Shown: in pieces, positions 46,631 to 58,900 of the stretch
Layout of the letters: the number at the start of each line of letters is the position of its first letter
Position numbering within the stretch: position 1 is the first letter of the stretch
Source: Cryptomeria japonica
Lineage: Eukaryota; Streptophyta; Pinopsida; Cupressales; Cupressaceae
DNA: 64,000 nt
Assembly (NCBI RefSeq): GCF_030272615.1
Contig: NC_081413.1
Coordinates: 560,021,945 to 560,085,944 of the forward strand
Direction: 5' to 3'
Notes under the pieces: model-generated
Seen by the model: only the letters and a program-made list of their open reading frames with translations
Told to the model about the DNA's origin: nothing
Databases searched by the model: none
Made by a program: the position numbers and the translations under genes

Positions 46631-49515
46631 ATAGTAAATTTGTTTTAGTTTTGCATGATGATTCAAGAAACCTAACATTTGTTTCTATAACAAGGTGTGA
46701 ATACATGAGAATGGTTTTGTATCTCTCATGGTCTTCAAATGTAGGTATGCAATTCTTTCTAATCATGTATCTTCACAATCAAGTCCTTGCAACAACAACT
46801 GAACCTATAGAATACATGAACCCATCACCATTTTTCATCGAATGTGTTAGCTTCTACTTTCCTCGTACACATCATGCCAACTAGTAGTTTGATCTCTCTT
46901 CATTCGCTTGCAGTGCAACAACTGCAAAAGCATGTCCTAGTTGTAGAAGGCATGAAAGATGGTTGTACTCAACTAAACTTTCCATGTCATCATTTGAAAT
47001 TGATATTGTCTAAGATAAAGGAGTTAGATATTATGGAGCCTATGTATCCACCCACTCACTTGACTCATTGATCCTAGTCACATTGAATACAACTTTGACA
47101 AAAATAAGCCAACTCTCATGTCCAAATGGTCCATGTACTTGCATATGAACTTCAAAATGAATGCATCTTTGATTTTTTGACAATTGAATCTATGTCCTAT
47201 TGTGCCCTCCCCAACCAAACAAAAGAATCTACGTGCTGCTGAATCAAGTGTCCATCCTTGTGACATTGTTGAACTACAACAATTAGCAATAGAACCTAGA
47301 TTAGAAAATTTAGCACCCTAAATCCTCAATCGCTCCCTAACTAGAGCTCTCTTCAAACATGCACTTGCTCCATCATTCTCCCTTTTCCCATGCTCAACTT
47401 AAAAAATAATCTAAATATGAGGTACATCCCTCTCTACATGCATTATACTCAACCAATAAAACATACAAGCATTATTGATTTGACTCATGTCATTTTCTGA
47501 ACAAATGAGATGTTGGTCCATTGCAATATCTTTTTCTTGTAAGAACTCAATTTGTTTTTGAAACAATTTTGCACATACTCAAAGGAGTCAGATCTATCAT
47601 CACTCATATTAAAATGACACTCCCTCATTATCTTCCCATCCTCTTCTGTACTATCAGGGGCATGTCTATATGTTATGTGGACAAAACTAACAATCTGAAT
47701 GGAATGTAATACTGAGCTTGTACCTCATTTTGTGGTTGCAATTTGTATTTTTTTGTAAAATTGACCATTGATATAATAGTGCCAATCAAGAAAGAGTTGT
47801 TACACATCCTGAATTGCCAATCCAACCAATGAGACCTATGGGTATGCCTTGCATACTTGTATAAATTTTTTTCCTTAAAATTTGAAATAAAATCAACAAC
47901 ATTAACTTCTCTAGAGAGCAACTCGTATCTAGAACCTTCACCTCCACTCTTGAAAGTATATTTGACAGTCTCATATCTCTTTTCTTAATAATATTCTTTC
48001 CAAATTCATGTTCACTACCCTCATGAAAACATGAAACAAACTTTGACAAGCCACCACATTGTGAGCACTTCTCATTTAAACAATCATTTCTATAGAAAAA
48101 TCAGCCATCATCTCTAAGACATGAAAATAGATCTAGCAAGTCCCTCAATGATCTCGGAAGTTGCATTGCACCACACTCCTACAACATTTCATTAGTATAC
48201 AAAGTAGAACAAATATATCATAATAGTTCATGGTACATTGAAAACAACACATAGTATTTTCAACAAGTATTATGAATCTTAAGAGGTACACAATAAAATG
48301 ACTTTAGAGATTCAAAAGCCCTTTGTGAGATTTGTAAAGTTGGATGTGTTTCACAAATTTTTTAAAAAAAAATTGTTTGGCTTGATTCCAAGAAATGTTT
48401 AAGATGCGATGTGTGGTCTCGATTACCAATTCTTATTTTTAAAACATCTTTTTACATTGGATGATACTCTAGAGTTAGAGTACCAAAATTGTTTAATTTC
48501 TTTCTTTACATTATCGATTTGCTTCTTGTCAACACGTGGAACCTCCCCACCAAAATCCCATGTATCATTTTGATGAGGATCATCGAGTCTATCTCTTCTT
48601 GCAAGTGCTTTATCCAAAGTTTTATGATTTATGTTCAAATCAATAAAATTTTGTCTCATAAAGCGAGCCTTTCTCAAATGATGGTTACTAAGGAGGTTGT
48701 AATCACTCTCTGAGAAAATCTCTTATCTTTTTCCTTGCTATTATTTCCAATAGAATTGAGAGGATTAAAAAGATTTTTGATAATAATCATTTTTTTTTCG
48801 TCCTCTTGTTCACACGAATCTTCAATTTGGCTAGCAAAGGTCTCATCTTTTGCATTTTTAGCAATTTTACAAAAAGTTGGCATTGCTCGGTCAATGTCTT
48901 ATTGCTAAAATATTGGTTGAAAAGTTGTGTAGCCCACAATTGAATGGTTTGTGTTGACCTCTTTCCTTCAAGATCGTCTTTAATGTTCTCATCAATTGCA
49001 AGTAGCCATTTTGGGGTTCTTGAAGATCTTGAATTTGGAATTTGTCTTTCTTCCACATAAGGGTCTTCATTTGTCATGTAATTTGGTGATACATAACATT
49101 GACTTGGTTCAAAATTTTCACCTTCAATGTCAATTCCAACATTTTCACTTTCAATGTCAACATTTTGAGTATCAATTCCCACATTTTCATTTCCAAATTA
49201 AATATCATGTTGAACATTTTGAATATCAATTTCAACATTTTCATTCCCAATTTGAATACCATCTTCAACATTTTCAATATCAATATCTACATTTTCATTT
49301 CCATTTTTAATCTCATGCTCAATATTTACATATTCAATTTCCTCTTCACTTGAAATAACACTTACGAGTGGAGCAGAGGCCTCACCTTCACTAATATTTG
49401 ACATATTTTGTCTTCTCTTCCTATGACTTTCTCTATCTCTTTGTCTATATGCTTCAATTTGGTCTTTCGAAAGTTTTCTTTTACGTTTTTCTTTCAAATG
49501 ACTATTGCTCCCCAT
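46542..49515 (-). pseudogene. Broken DDE-transposase-like gene
   Basis: Read on the minus strand through many frameshifts. An N-terminal basic region (RKRKLSKDQIEAYRQRDRES) is followed by an acidic repeat region and a middle domain (TPKWLLAIDENIKDDLEG; REVNVVDFISNFKEKNLY, KYARHTHRSHWLDWQF). Then come KLQPQNEVQAQYY and HITYRHAPDSTEEDGK, MRECHFNMSDDRSDSF, and near 47400 EHGKRENDGASACLKRAL. This succession matches an uncharacterised plant transposase family with these blocks, in which the Asp before the NEVQ block and the HGK-DGA block bracket the catalytic core. Here the key Asp position reads VNF. No terminal inverted repeats were found. Confidence 0.6.
49085..49330 (-). repeat. Repeat region in the transposase N-terminus (NENVxIDIxNV)
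   Basis: On the minus strand the frame contains successive copies of GNENVEIDIQNV, GNENVGIDTQNV and ESENVGIDIEGE, i.e. a 36-42-bp coding repeat with ACATTTTCATTTCCAA-like units. One stop lies between copies. The opposite strand appears as an open Phe/His/Gln-rich frame, which is only its shadow. Confidence 0.75.
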
Positions 49516-49786
49516 TATACCTCCACAAAGATGCTAAAAAATGATTGCTAATGACACATTTATGTCAAAGGTTCTCAAAAAAGTAGAATTTTGTCTCTGT
49601 CTATCTAAAAACCCATGTTTGTCATCTGTAAAAAGAATGTAGGGACCGTTGGAATGTTCAAAATGACCCACTATCCTCTTTTGTGTGGCCCAAGTATTAG
49701 ATATCAGATAATATTTGATATTTGATATCTTTTCATAAGGACACTAGTAATTTCATTGGCACCCTTTCTCATAGGTATACCTTGTT

Positions 49787-49790
<4 letters not shown>

Positions 49791-49840
<50 letters not shown>
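49791..49840. repeat. (AG)25 microsatellite
   Basis: Fifty bases of uninterrupted AG dinucleotide followed by AATATC. The perfection suggests recent slippage and a useful length marker. Confidence 0.98.
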
Positions 49841-49845
<5 letters not shown>

Positions 49846-50153
49846 CTTGAAGTATGATACATAGGAGAAGAGAGTTGGTGATAGCAAGAGAGATAGATCT
49901 ATAGGTAGAGAAAAAGAGTGTCCAAATGTGAGATTATACAAGGGATCCAAGGAAACATAATTTATTTAATATAAAATGTTCTATCAAGATATATATGTTT
50001 ATTATTAATTATATTATATATAAATATTTATATATTAAATAAAACATATAAAATAATATTTTAAATATTATACATACTAGTAATATAATATATTATATAT
50101 TATGATATATTATAAATTATATTTATTAAAAAACAAACAAAAATCAGATATCC

Positions 50154-50289
50154 GATAACATCAGCTATCTAATATTATTGGATATCCGATAACGTTGAAC
50201 ATTTGATAACGTAAAAAATCTGATAACATCGAACATTTGATAACATCAAATATTCGATGTTATCAGATATTCGATAACATCAGATTTTT
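50154..50289. repeat. 17-bp GATAACATC repeat block with one inverted unit
   Basis: GATAAC starts at 50154, 50188, 50205, 50222, 50239 and 50273, and GATGTTATC starts at 50256. All lie on a 17-bp grid, with one grid position (50171) too diverged. The inverted unit pairs with its neighbours (GATGTTATC with GATAACATC), giving a 9-bp stem. Upstream (49970-50130) is an extremely AT-rich ATATTATATA stretch. Confidence 0.85.
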
Positions 50290-51095
50290 GTTACTTGTGG
50301 GGATATGATGGTCTTGAAAAGCACTGAGAGGGGGGTGGTGAATCAATGATACCAAAACAAACATAACTTCAAACACTAACCGGTAGATGAACTTAACCAA
50401 GCATTTAAACAAGATACATGCTATCCAAAATGAAATAACAACATCCACAAAAAGTAGAACATCCACCATAACACAAGTGTTTTATATGTGGAAAACCTAA
50501 ATAGGTAAAACCCTGGTGAGATGGAACTCACAAACTATCTGCAGTAATAGATAACTGATTGGTTAAGGTCTTACAAAGTGCTCTACTAGGAGCGAATCTT
50601 GTTAGAGATCCCAAGCTTGATTAGAAGCTTATACCCTATTAAGAGTACTACCCTGTTAAGAGTAACCTTACTAGAGGATTTGAGAATCCAAACTAGTGGA
50701 TCACCTTGTTAGAGGATTTGTACAATGAAGCTTGTTAGAGTTTACCCTGTTAGGGGATTTGATTTTGTTGTAATGATTAGAAAACAACAAGAAAGGTTTG
50801 ATCTATTCTGAGTAGCACAAGACTTGCTTGATCAGATCATTCTAAGTACATTCAACGCTGCTCTTCATCTAAACACTTATTGCTCTTCAACAAAAGATTT
50901 CACTCTTTATGCATATCAGTATTCACATAAAATCTCCTCTTCTATATCAGTTCTCTCTCTTTAAATGATTCACTAAGATGTCTTTAAATAGACATACAAA
51001 TCTTATGTCGGCCATAGGAACACAACTTCCTAGGTGCAGTGTGTTGGGTGAATATTTTGTCACCAGCGTACTAATGACAAAACATAAAATTCACA
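50290..51095 (-). repeat. Probable LTR of a plant retroelement, minus orientation
   Basis: Minus-strand sequence runs from TGTTTTGTCATTAGTACG near 51090 (with a TGTCATTA/TGACAAAA hairpin), past a TATA-like TCTATTTAAAGAC near 50990, to ATTCACCACCCCCCTCTCAG near 50330. The last phrase is a common end of plant copia LTRs. No second copy or target duplication was found, so it may be solo or degraded. Confidence 0.4.
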
Positions 51096-51965
51096 CAACG
51101 CTATGCTAAGAAATTAACCTCTCCTCTCATCAAGGGGACGTTCCCTATGAAATTTCTCCTCTAATTAATAAGAAATTAAATTTGTGGGTTGGTGTTGGGC
51201 ATATAACTCTTTTTTTTCAAAGTTTATGTATTCTCCCTTCACTTAGTTACAATTTCTCTACCTCTTCAGCTACTTAAAGAAAAGAACTATTAGTCTAACA
51301 AACTACACAAAGAGTTACTTTTAAGCAGCACAAAGTCTCCTTTATGGTAACACTAATTCACACTGATCGTTGTAAATTAAACAATTAGAAACTTAGCTCA
51401 AAGCTCAAAGTCTTCAAGCATAGATTTCTAATCTATTAAACTACAAATAACCGCAGTAATACAAAGCTTACTACAAGTCACTTAATTTATCAACAGATTT
51501 CTCAAGTATGCTAAGAGCACAAAGTCTATTGGCAAGATTTGAGAGCTCTCTAACCATGTAGCAATATCTTAAAGATCAAAGAAGTAAAGGTAATATGTAT
51601 TCAATGGACATAGGAACATTAAATAATATAAACAACTTTCTTGATGCAACACAAAGTTTGCAATCAACAAAACTGTTTTCTTTATTTATTTGATTGAATT
51701 TTAACCACAAAAGCCCAAAGTCTTAATTGGGATAAAAATCCAACAGAGTTTTGCTAAGCATGAAAAAGATAAAAATTTTTTTTTTACAAAAAGGTCCTCC
51801 TTATATAGGAAAATAAGTTGGGAAAAAGGTGGGCACAGTTGACTTGTTCAACCACATAGTCCCATTTTACTACAACTACTACATAAAGAAAACGTGTATC
51901 TGCACAAAATTTGACAACATCTATCAGTGCGGCTACATGAAGAAAGAGTGCCAAAAGAGGGTACT
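51096..51965 (-). other. Untranslated/LTR-like remains of an older element
   Basis: Minus strand shows a TATA-like CCTATATAAGGAGGACC near 51800 downstream of the reading frame at 51966-53097. The rest has recurring CAAAGTCT phrases on the plus strand (near 51345, 51410, 51510 and 51717). It may be the 3' LTR of the element that encoded that frame. Boundaries are not resolved. Confidence 0.3.
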
Positions 51966-53097
51966 TCATTCTTGATTCTCTTCTTCATTGGATTTCTGGA
52001 AAACTTTGAATTTAGCAAGGATGGCTTTGATGTCTGCTTCATTCGGCATCAAGGTAGAACTTGTGATGATTTGGATGCAGGACATTGCATCTTGAATGTT
52101 CACCTGTTTCTTTTTAACATCCTTCAACATGGATGCGAGGACTTCAAAGCTGACTTGAATTTCTAACAATTTATCAAAGGTATCAAGCGAGAAATCTTGT
52201 CTCGTGCATTGGTCCATCAAGGAAAGGAATTCCTGTGTGATGACTTCAGCAGTGACAAGATTTTGATCACTATCATATAATAGCAAGGGAGATCACCAGC
52301 TTTAGAAAAAATAAGGTCAACCTTGTCGTCACCTTCTTTCTTCTCCCGGTCCAGCTCTATAATCATTAACTTCATTGTCTCTTGTTTATGAGACAATAAT
52401 GACAGGATCTGAGTGTACTTCTCCCTTGTGGGAATTATCTTGTTCTCAACTAGGACATCTGTCTTGAAATCCGCCATTTTGCTCCACAAGCTAGTGCTTT
52501 TCACAACTTCCTCAATTTCCTGTGATAAAGAGGTTTTGAGTCTTTGCATTCGACTCTGGATCACTTCATAATCGGACAGTAGTTCCATTGTTGAGCTCAG
52601 AAGATGAGAGCCTTTTGACCTTAGCCGCGAGATCCATTCATCCATGACCTGACCTTTAGCTCCTACCTATTCAATCTTTTTGAGAGCTTCAGTGTCTATT
52701 GATGATCCTATAGGTTCAACCTCTTGAGAAGATTGTGTTACCTTTAAAAGGACGTTGGTCAGCTATTCACACTTCTGTTTCAAGACATTTTTCTCATCCC
52801 TTCTTGATCCAATCTTCTCGATAAAGAATTAAGGGTTGTTTGAGAATCTAATTTCACACTCTCATGTGTTTCCACCCTGAGCTCTACAACCTACATGGTA
52901 TAATCTTTAGATTGTATGTTGCCTTTGTCCTTGTCTGACAATGACACCATAACTTCAGCATATTTTCTCTTGGAAGCAGGGTCTACTACCACCCGAGATA
53001 CTATCTTCGGCTTTTTGATTCCCTTAGGTCTTGGAGGAACTAAAAATTCAAAGTCAAACTCATTTTGAGATATCACCTATTTTTTCCTCTTAAGAAC
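51966..53097 (-). pseudogene. Coiled-coil protein remnant interrupted by the Tat-like LTR
   Basis: The minus frames read EFDFEFLVPPRPKGIKKPK and VVVDPASKRKYAEVMVSL, then ELRVETHESVKLDSQTTL. A long helical part follows (SLSQEIEEVVKSTSLWSKM, LLSHKQETMKLMIIELDRE, KKVNIQDAMSCIQII), ending EEENQE at 51966. Several stops and shifts occur. The family is not recognised; it resembles accessory ORFs of plant retroelements. Its upstream part is cut off by the Tat-like 3' LTR ending at 53098. Confidence 0.45.
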
Positions 53098-54370
53098 TGT
53101 AAAGCAGAAAATTGCGAGCGAACCCTAAGTGTTCCCCCCACCACTCCAAGGAGAGAGAAAGGGGGGTCACTAGGATTGACGGTTTTCACTTAGGAGAGAC
53201 TTTACATTCAAAAGAGGGGTTGAAACCCACAAGATCCAATCCCACACAATGCAAGATTGGATTCTAAATGAGTTTCATGGGTTAAGACAACAAGGCTACC
53301 CTCTTTTGTAAAGAATGTAGATAGAAGGATTAAGCTAGGAATGCATGAAAAGTGAGAAAGATTCACTTATAAACAGAGATAGGAATATAGGATGAAGCTG
53401 CGGACCTGGAATTAGCAGTAAAATGTCGAGACGGCGCTGTCCTGCAAATTTGAGCGAAAGTTGATAGGACGATGGCGCCCGGCATGCACACGGTCCTCCG
53501 AAAAATCTGCGAAACGAAGGGGGATCTGTTCGTCTCTGAACAAGGATTCCGGATCTTCAATTACAGCCGCGTACCTACAACCTACACACAGAACAGAGAG
53601 GACGATTGGGGGGTTAGGGATTAGGGGTTTTCCCTTAGGTCAAACCCCGGTTTTGGAATTAACCAAGAAATGAGAAATGCTGTAAATGTAAATGATTGTA
53701 ATGTAAAACAAGTACTAGTACCTTGTTGTAAGAATGTTTGTATTCTTACATGCGAAGGTGTAGATGTTGTTGTATGTTGTATGTTGTATGTGGTATGTGA
53801 TCTCCTCTTCAATGGTTGAATCCTTGTCTTGAATGCAACACTTAGCCTTGAATGGAGACTTAGAATGATCAATTGCTTGAAGGAATGCTTGAATGCTTGA
53901 ATGCTTGAATATCGTTTCCGCGTCTTGTACACATATGTCCTTCCTCCTTTCATCTACCAAAATGGGAGAGGAAATGTAGTTTATATACTTGTCAATTAGG
54001 GTTGAAAGACTGATTTTTCTGACCTTAGGCCGACCAGGAAACATTATTTTCCAATTTGCAAACATAAAGACCCGAGACCCAAAAGAGACCGGGCCCAAAA
54101 ATAGGGCCAGGGACTAGGGCGCTGGGTGCCATGGTCCTGGGGGACCAGGGCACTGGGCGCCCTAGTCCTGAAGGACCAGGGCGCTGGGCGCCATGGTCCC
54201 ACCTCCAGGGACAGCAGGGTGCAAGGAGGATCAGGCCAGGGTGCTGAAAAATGCAGTTTTTGATGTCATGAACAAGTTTCGGGGTCTCCATTCAGGTTCA
54301 GTGTTGTGTCGCCATCGTGAAGACCCAAATGCGGTCGAAATTGCAAGTGTCGCAATTTTAGGTCGCTACA
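53098..54370 (-). repeat. 3' LTR of the Tat-like element
   Basis: It starts TGTAGCGACCTAAAATTGCG at 54370 (minus), directly after the purine tract, and ends CTGCTTTACA at 53098, about 1273 bp. A TATA box GTATATAAAC lies at about 53988-53979 (minus). Short repeats occur after it: TTGTATG units near 53770-53800 and GAATGCTT units near 53885-53910. The lower boundary is inferred from TG...CA termini only, because the 5' LTR is outside the window. Confidence 0.72.
54111..54203 (-). repeat. 31-bp GC-rich tandem repeat in the U3 of the Tat-like LTR
   Basis: Three copies of GGACCAGGGCGCTGGGCGCC-type units start at 54111, 54142 and 54173 (plus strand). They contain GGCGCC and CCATGG palindromes and lie about 120-220 bp upstream of the LTR TATA box. 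Enhancer-like U3 repeats are common in LTR elements. Confidence 0.85.
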
Positions 54371-54388
54371 TTTAGCCCCCACTTTAGC
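54371..54388 (-). promoter_or_regulatory. Polypurine tract of the Tat-like element
   Basis: GCTAAAGTGGGGGCTAAA on the minus strand abuts the LTR start TGTAG. The same tract is found in the LARD-like element at 31531-31545. Confidence 0.85.
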
Positions 54389-55915
54389 GGGAGTATAAGC
54401 GTACGCTCATACTTCTGGTAAAGTACAAGGAAACAACATTGAAAGACTTTCACCATGTCAAGAAGGCAAGATACACCAAGCCCCCAGTGGACTAAGGATC
54501 TTACGACTTCGATTGACAAAGTAAAAGGGAAGATCACGAGGGAGAACCATGACTGTAAGTAGTAAGGTTCCCTCACTATGAGTCATGTGAGAAAAATACC
54601 AAAAATTTTCAAGGCAAAGCTAAGTTCGCCAAGAAATTTTCAAGTATCCTGAAGGGATAGACGGGATGTATGCCCCCCTACATTAAAGCGATCACACACG
54701 CCTCAACGGGGGTGATTTCTTTAAGGTAGTGATACACATAAGAAATGAGAAGGGAAAGGAGCACGTTATCACAAATATTTAGCCCCCAAGTGTGAGATAA
54801 ACCCAAGGATAATTGACACAAAACACAAAGCACAAGGTGACTTCGCTTTCCTCGGGGTCAGTATGCTGTATGATAATTCATGTATATCATATGTATGTAT
54901 GCATAATTGTTCTTCATTCCCTAATCAAGGAAGGTCACCTAGAAGAAGGGAACACATGTGTCTTTTGAGTCAACATGAGAGAGACCAAAAGAGATCTCAA
55001 TGCTTTGCATCGTCCTTGTTGGGTCTCAAATCAACAGATTGGAAGGGTTCTAAGGAAATGCCAACTCCTATGATCAAACCCTCCAATTGACTTGGCCAAC
55101 TTATAGAGTGAACCTATTTAGTTACTAACTCTCTCTCTTTAGGCTCTGCAGGACCTAGGCGGGTATACCTATTCACTGAATGTCTCCAATAAACAGTGCC
55201 TTTTATAGCAGATATGTTATCCTATTCTGATGTCTCCTGATCTTGAAATGGCATGAGTTCCTTGAATGGAGATATAGCAGACGAGTTCAAGATTGTTATT
55301 TTGTTTTATGTTTCTTAATTACTCCTGTAGCTGTCGAAATAACTAATCATGAAAAGAAATGATAAGTATAACTTGAGACTTTAGCCAGTGCCTTCTTTAC
55401 TGCATGGGTTACAGAGTCATTACAATTTTCTTCAGGACTTGTAGTGCGAATCTGTGAGACAGTTTTTTAACTCATCCCTTATGAACCTGTCAGTTACTAT
55501 TTCTTTCAAAACCAAATGAATGCTTATATTATGTGCTGATTGAGTGAATTTAACCCTACCCTTAAGGGACCAGTCAATTAAGCTTTGCAAGGAACAATTA
55601 CAATCCGCATGCAAAACTTTTGTTGCAACATTATAGCCTAAAGCATAGATTTGATCTTAAGAATATGAATAACCTTATCTTTATCAGATAATATCACAGA
55701 CGATTGCCAAAAGAAAATGAAATAATCCACAACACATATGCAGGGAAACATTTGATCAAGCTTTGTATTCCATTGAAGTTCGTATACAAAAGACTTACAG
55801 GCTGTCGTTCTTTCGCTCTTAATCCTATCTAATAATATCTTTACATTACAAAAATCATTCTCATATATGTATGAGGACGAAAGTTTTTCACGAAGAGACA
55901 CGACTTTTCAAAATA
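54389..55915 (-). other. Non-coding 3' region of the Tat-like element
   Basis: About 1.5 kb between ORF3 and the purine tract. One 87-codon minus frame (55901-55638; ENDFCNVKILLDRIKSERTT, then a hydrophobic VVDYFIFFWQSSVIL) follows ORF3 closely, but it lacks recognisable homology. I do not call it a gene. Confidence 0.5.
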
Positions 55916-58900
55916 TTAGTCGTTAACTCGAGTGTTTCTAAACTTAAGCAAAAAGAGATTCAAAAGCCCCAAATGATGAATGTAATCATCGTCTTTGAAT
56001 GTCCTGATTCGAGGCGTTTGCTTTTTTAATTCATCCCCTAGCGTCAGGTACTTGAATATCATCTGGTTGACGGTAGGGACCATATCCTTACTCCGATCAA
56101 TTTCTGACAAGGCCCAATCCTTGATGCTGACAAGCTCCTTTCGCAAATCCTCCAAGGTTATTACCTCTCCTTCCTTGTAGACGGAAGGCATTCCAACAGG
56201 TTTTTCATCATCTAATTCTTTTAAATCTCTTCTCAGCATATCCTCGAATTTGACATGATTATCCATATACGCGTTACCTTCAGCCTTTTCTTCTGGCGTC
56301 ATGGAATCGTCATTGCTTAGCACTCCCTGCAATCGTGCTCTTAACCGCTCATGCTTTGTTAGCGCTTTTATTGTTCCATTGTAAACTATCCAATATGGTT
56401 CGACCTGTAAGAGCATGGTGTTAAACCGATGTCCTATGATGTCATTGACCAATTTGTCCATCTTTTGCTGGATATTGTCTGCGCGTTTATTGGCCTTCTC
56501 TGCCTGATATTTCCAGTACAGGGCATCAGAGACGTCATCCAAGCTGCGTCCTGCGGGGTATGAGGTGTATTCGTTGATAGGAGTCCCCGTTTCTAGTTGC
56601 AATACCTTTGCTTGCAGCTTCTGGTTTTCTTCCTTAGATTTTTCATATAATCCCTTGTATGTAATGTTCTCTCTGACCAGAAACTCTCTCTGGTCCAAGT
56701 TCAATCTTGCAACATCCAGGTTGAGCTTTGCGGTGACCCTAGGATCAGTCTTTCCAACCTGATGAACCATGAGATGCCCAAAGGTTTCTTCTATATCCAC
56801 AATGATTGGCCTCTTCCCTTTTGGATATAGTGCCCACTGTAGGAGAGCCTTTTTGTCTGGATCATATCCAGAGCCTAGGAACAGTTTATCTACCTCCTGG
56901 GGCAATACCTGCTGATTCAAATCTTGTTTCTTCAAAAAGCCATCAAATAAGAGTGCTGAGTTGATATCCCAACCAGAGAAGATGATCACACCGGCCTCTT
57001 TTAATAATTTCCTCCCCTTTTCAGGAGTCATATCTTTCATGAGGACATCAATTTCATCCTGTAATCTCTTCATCTGTTCTTCCTCTGGTTTTCCAGCCAT
57101 GCTTCGTTTGACATGAGCCCCTTTGTATTGATATAGAAATGAGAGGAATTCCCTAGAGGAGGCGAATCCATCATCAGCAATGAAGTCCTCATGCTCAGTC
57201 ATTCTTATGTCAACAACATCTTTGATGTTGATTTCTCCTATGTCCATGTTCATTTCTGTTTCGAAACCAGGAGGATAATCCTCTCGAGGAGAATCAGGTG
57301 GGATACTACTGGCGGTTGATTTTGGTGACATGTGAGCTAGGGGCTGACTGTCTCTTTCAGTATTAATGAAGCGAAGGAATTGTGAAGGAACTCTGTGCAT
57401 AATTTCAGCTTCATGTTGAAGCAGCCTTTTAGCTACCTCTAGAGGATCTTGGAGATTTCCAATTAGGTCTCCATCTATCATTCCCCTTGCCCTTTTCCAT
57501 TTGTAGGCCTCCCAGACTAACTCACTCTTTCCTTTTAAAACTTTGGCCTCCTCTCGCTCAAGGTTTTTAATTAGGTCGTCTGGCATTTTGGCCATATGCA
57601 TCCCAGCTTTGAGTTTCTGTGAGGCTCTGTCAGCTCTTATATATCCTTCGGGATCAAAATTCTCCCTAGGCTCACCCAGAGTCATGCCATAGTATTTTAA
57701 TTTATTCTGTAATAAATGATAACTCTTTGAACTTTTGACAATGAAATCAGAGAAAACTAATAAACCTGGAACAATAGATTGTTTACCAAAATCAGTTAAA
57801 TGTTTAGCACTGGCAATAGACAATTGCCTTATAATCTCCAAGCTAGCCACTCTGTCTGGCACCGTAATTGGAAGCATGTGTGGTTTCCCTTCATATCCAA
57901 ATACCCTTATCTCTGTGTGATTATCATGGCAATACCAATCACCCCAATTATGTTCAATCTGTGATTCTGGAGAGAAATCCTTTGGCCTGAGGAACCTCTT
58001 AATTTCAAAGGACAAAGTATAATCCCTGCATTGTCCAAAAGCTGCACTGAGAGGTTTCACAAAGTATTCTTGAAAATGCCAATATTGGTTGTTCATAAAC
58101 CTCTGGTCCCATGCTGATACCCACAACTGAACCGGCTTCTTCAGACCATTCTTATCATAAGACCTGATGCTGAACTCATCTGGCCAGAAGTTAATTTCTT
58201 GTCCACAATAAAGAAGAATATGCATTAGCATGGAGTATAATGAAAAGTGAACATTCACAAGGTCTCCTTTCATTTTTTCCAGCCCATGATTCAAGGTATC
58301 CGCAACATAAGTAGCAAAATCAAATGACCTAGGGTCTTTTGATTGAATATCAGCACACAGAACCATAATCCCAACATCCATGAGTGGATGAGCCTCTATG
58401 CCTAGTACTTGGGCTGCAGTATAATACGTATATTTGAAATATGGATGGAAGTGGTTGACATCAAATGGCACCTTGTCACTTTTGCCAAACTGAACAAATG
58501 ACCCACCCACTTTTGGCCTGTGAACAGGTAGCCTCCAAGTCCTGTAGATATTTTCCAAACTAAAGAATTCCTGTGAAAGTTTCTTCATATCGATGCTTTC
58601 CTCGACTTCCCAGTCTAGATCAAAAACCATATCAATAGTCTGCTTGTTGATTACTACTAATGTATTCCCTCTGTAATCACATATGGTTTTAGTTCTCGGG
58701 TTGTAGCAATTTACCAGAGCTTTCATTAATTCTACGTCTACAAATACATTTGGAACTACTAACTTGCCTAAGTTCCTTTTCCACAGATTACTAATGGGTT
58801 CGGGTGCATCCCTTCTTTTGTAACCAAACAAAAATAACTCATGCCCTCTTATCTCAGTCCAAATGTCTCCTAGATTTTCAAATTTGTCCTCTAATCCTTC

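Noticed and set aside
48996..49310. Phe/His/Gln-rich plus-strand frame
   Set aside because: It is the reverse complement of the NENVxID coding repeat in the transposase relic.
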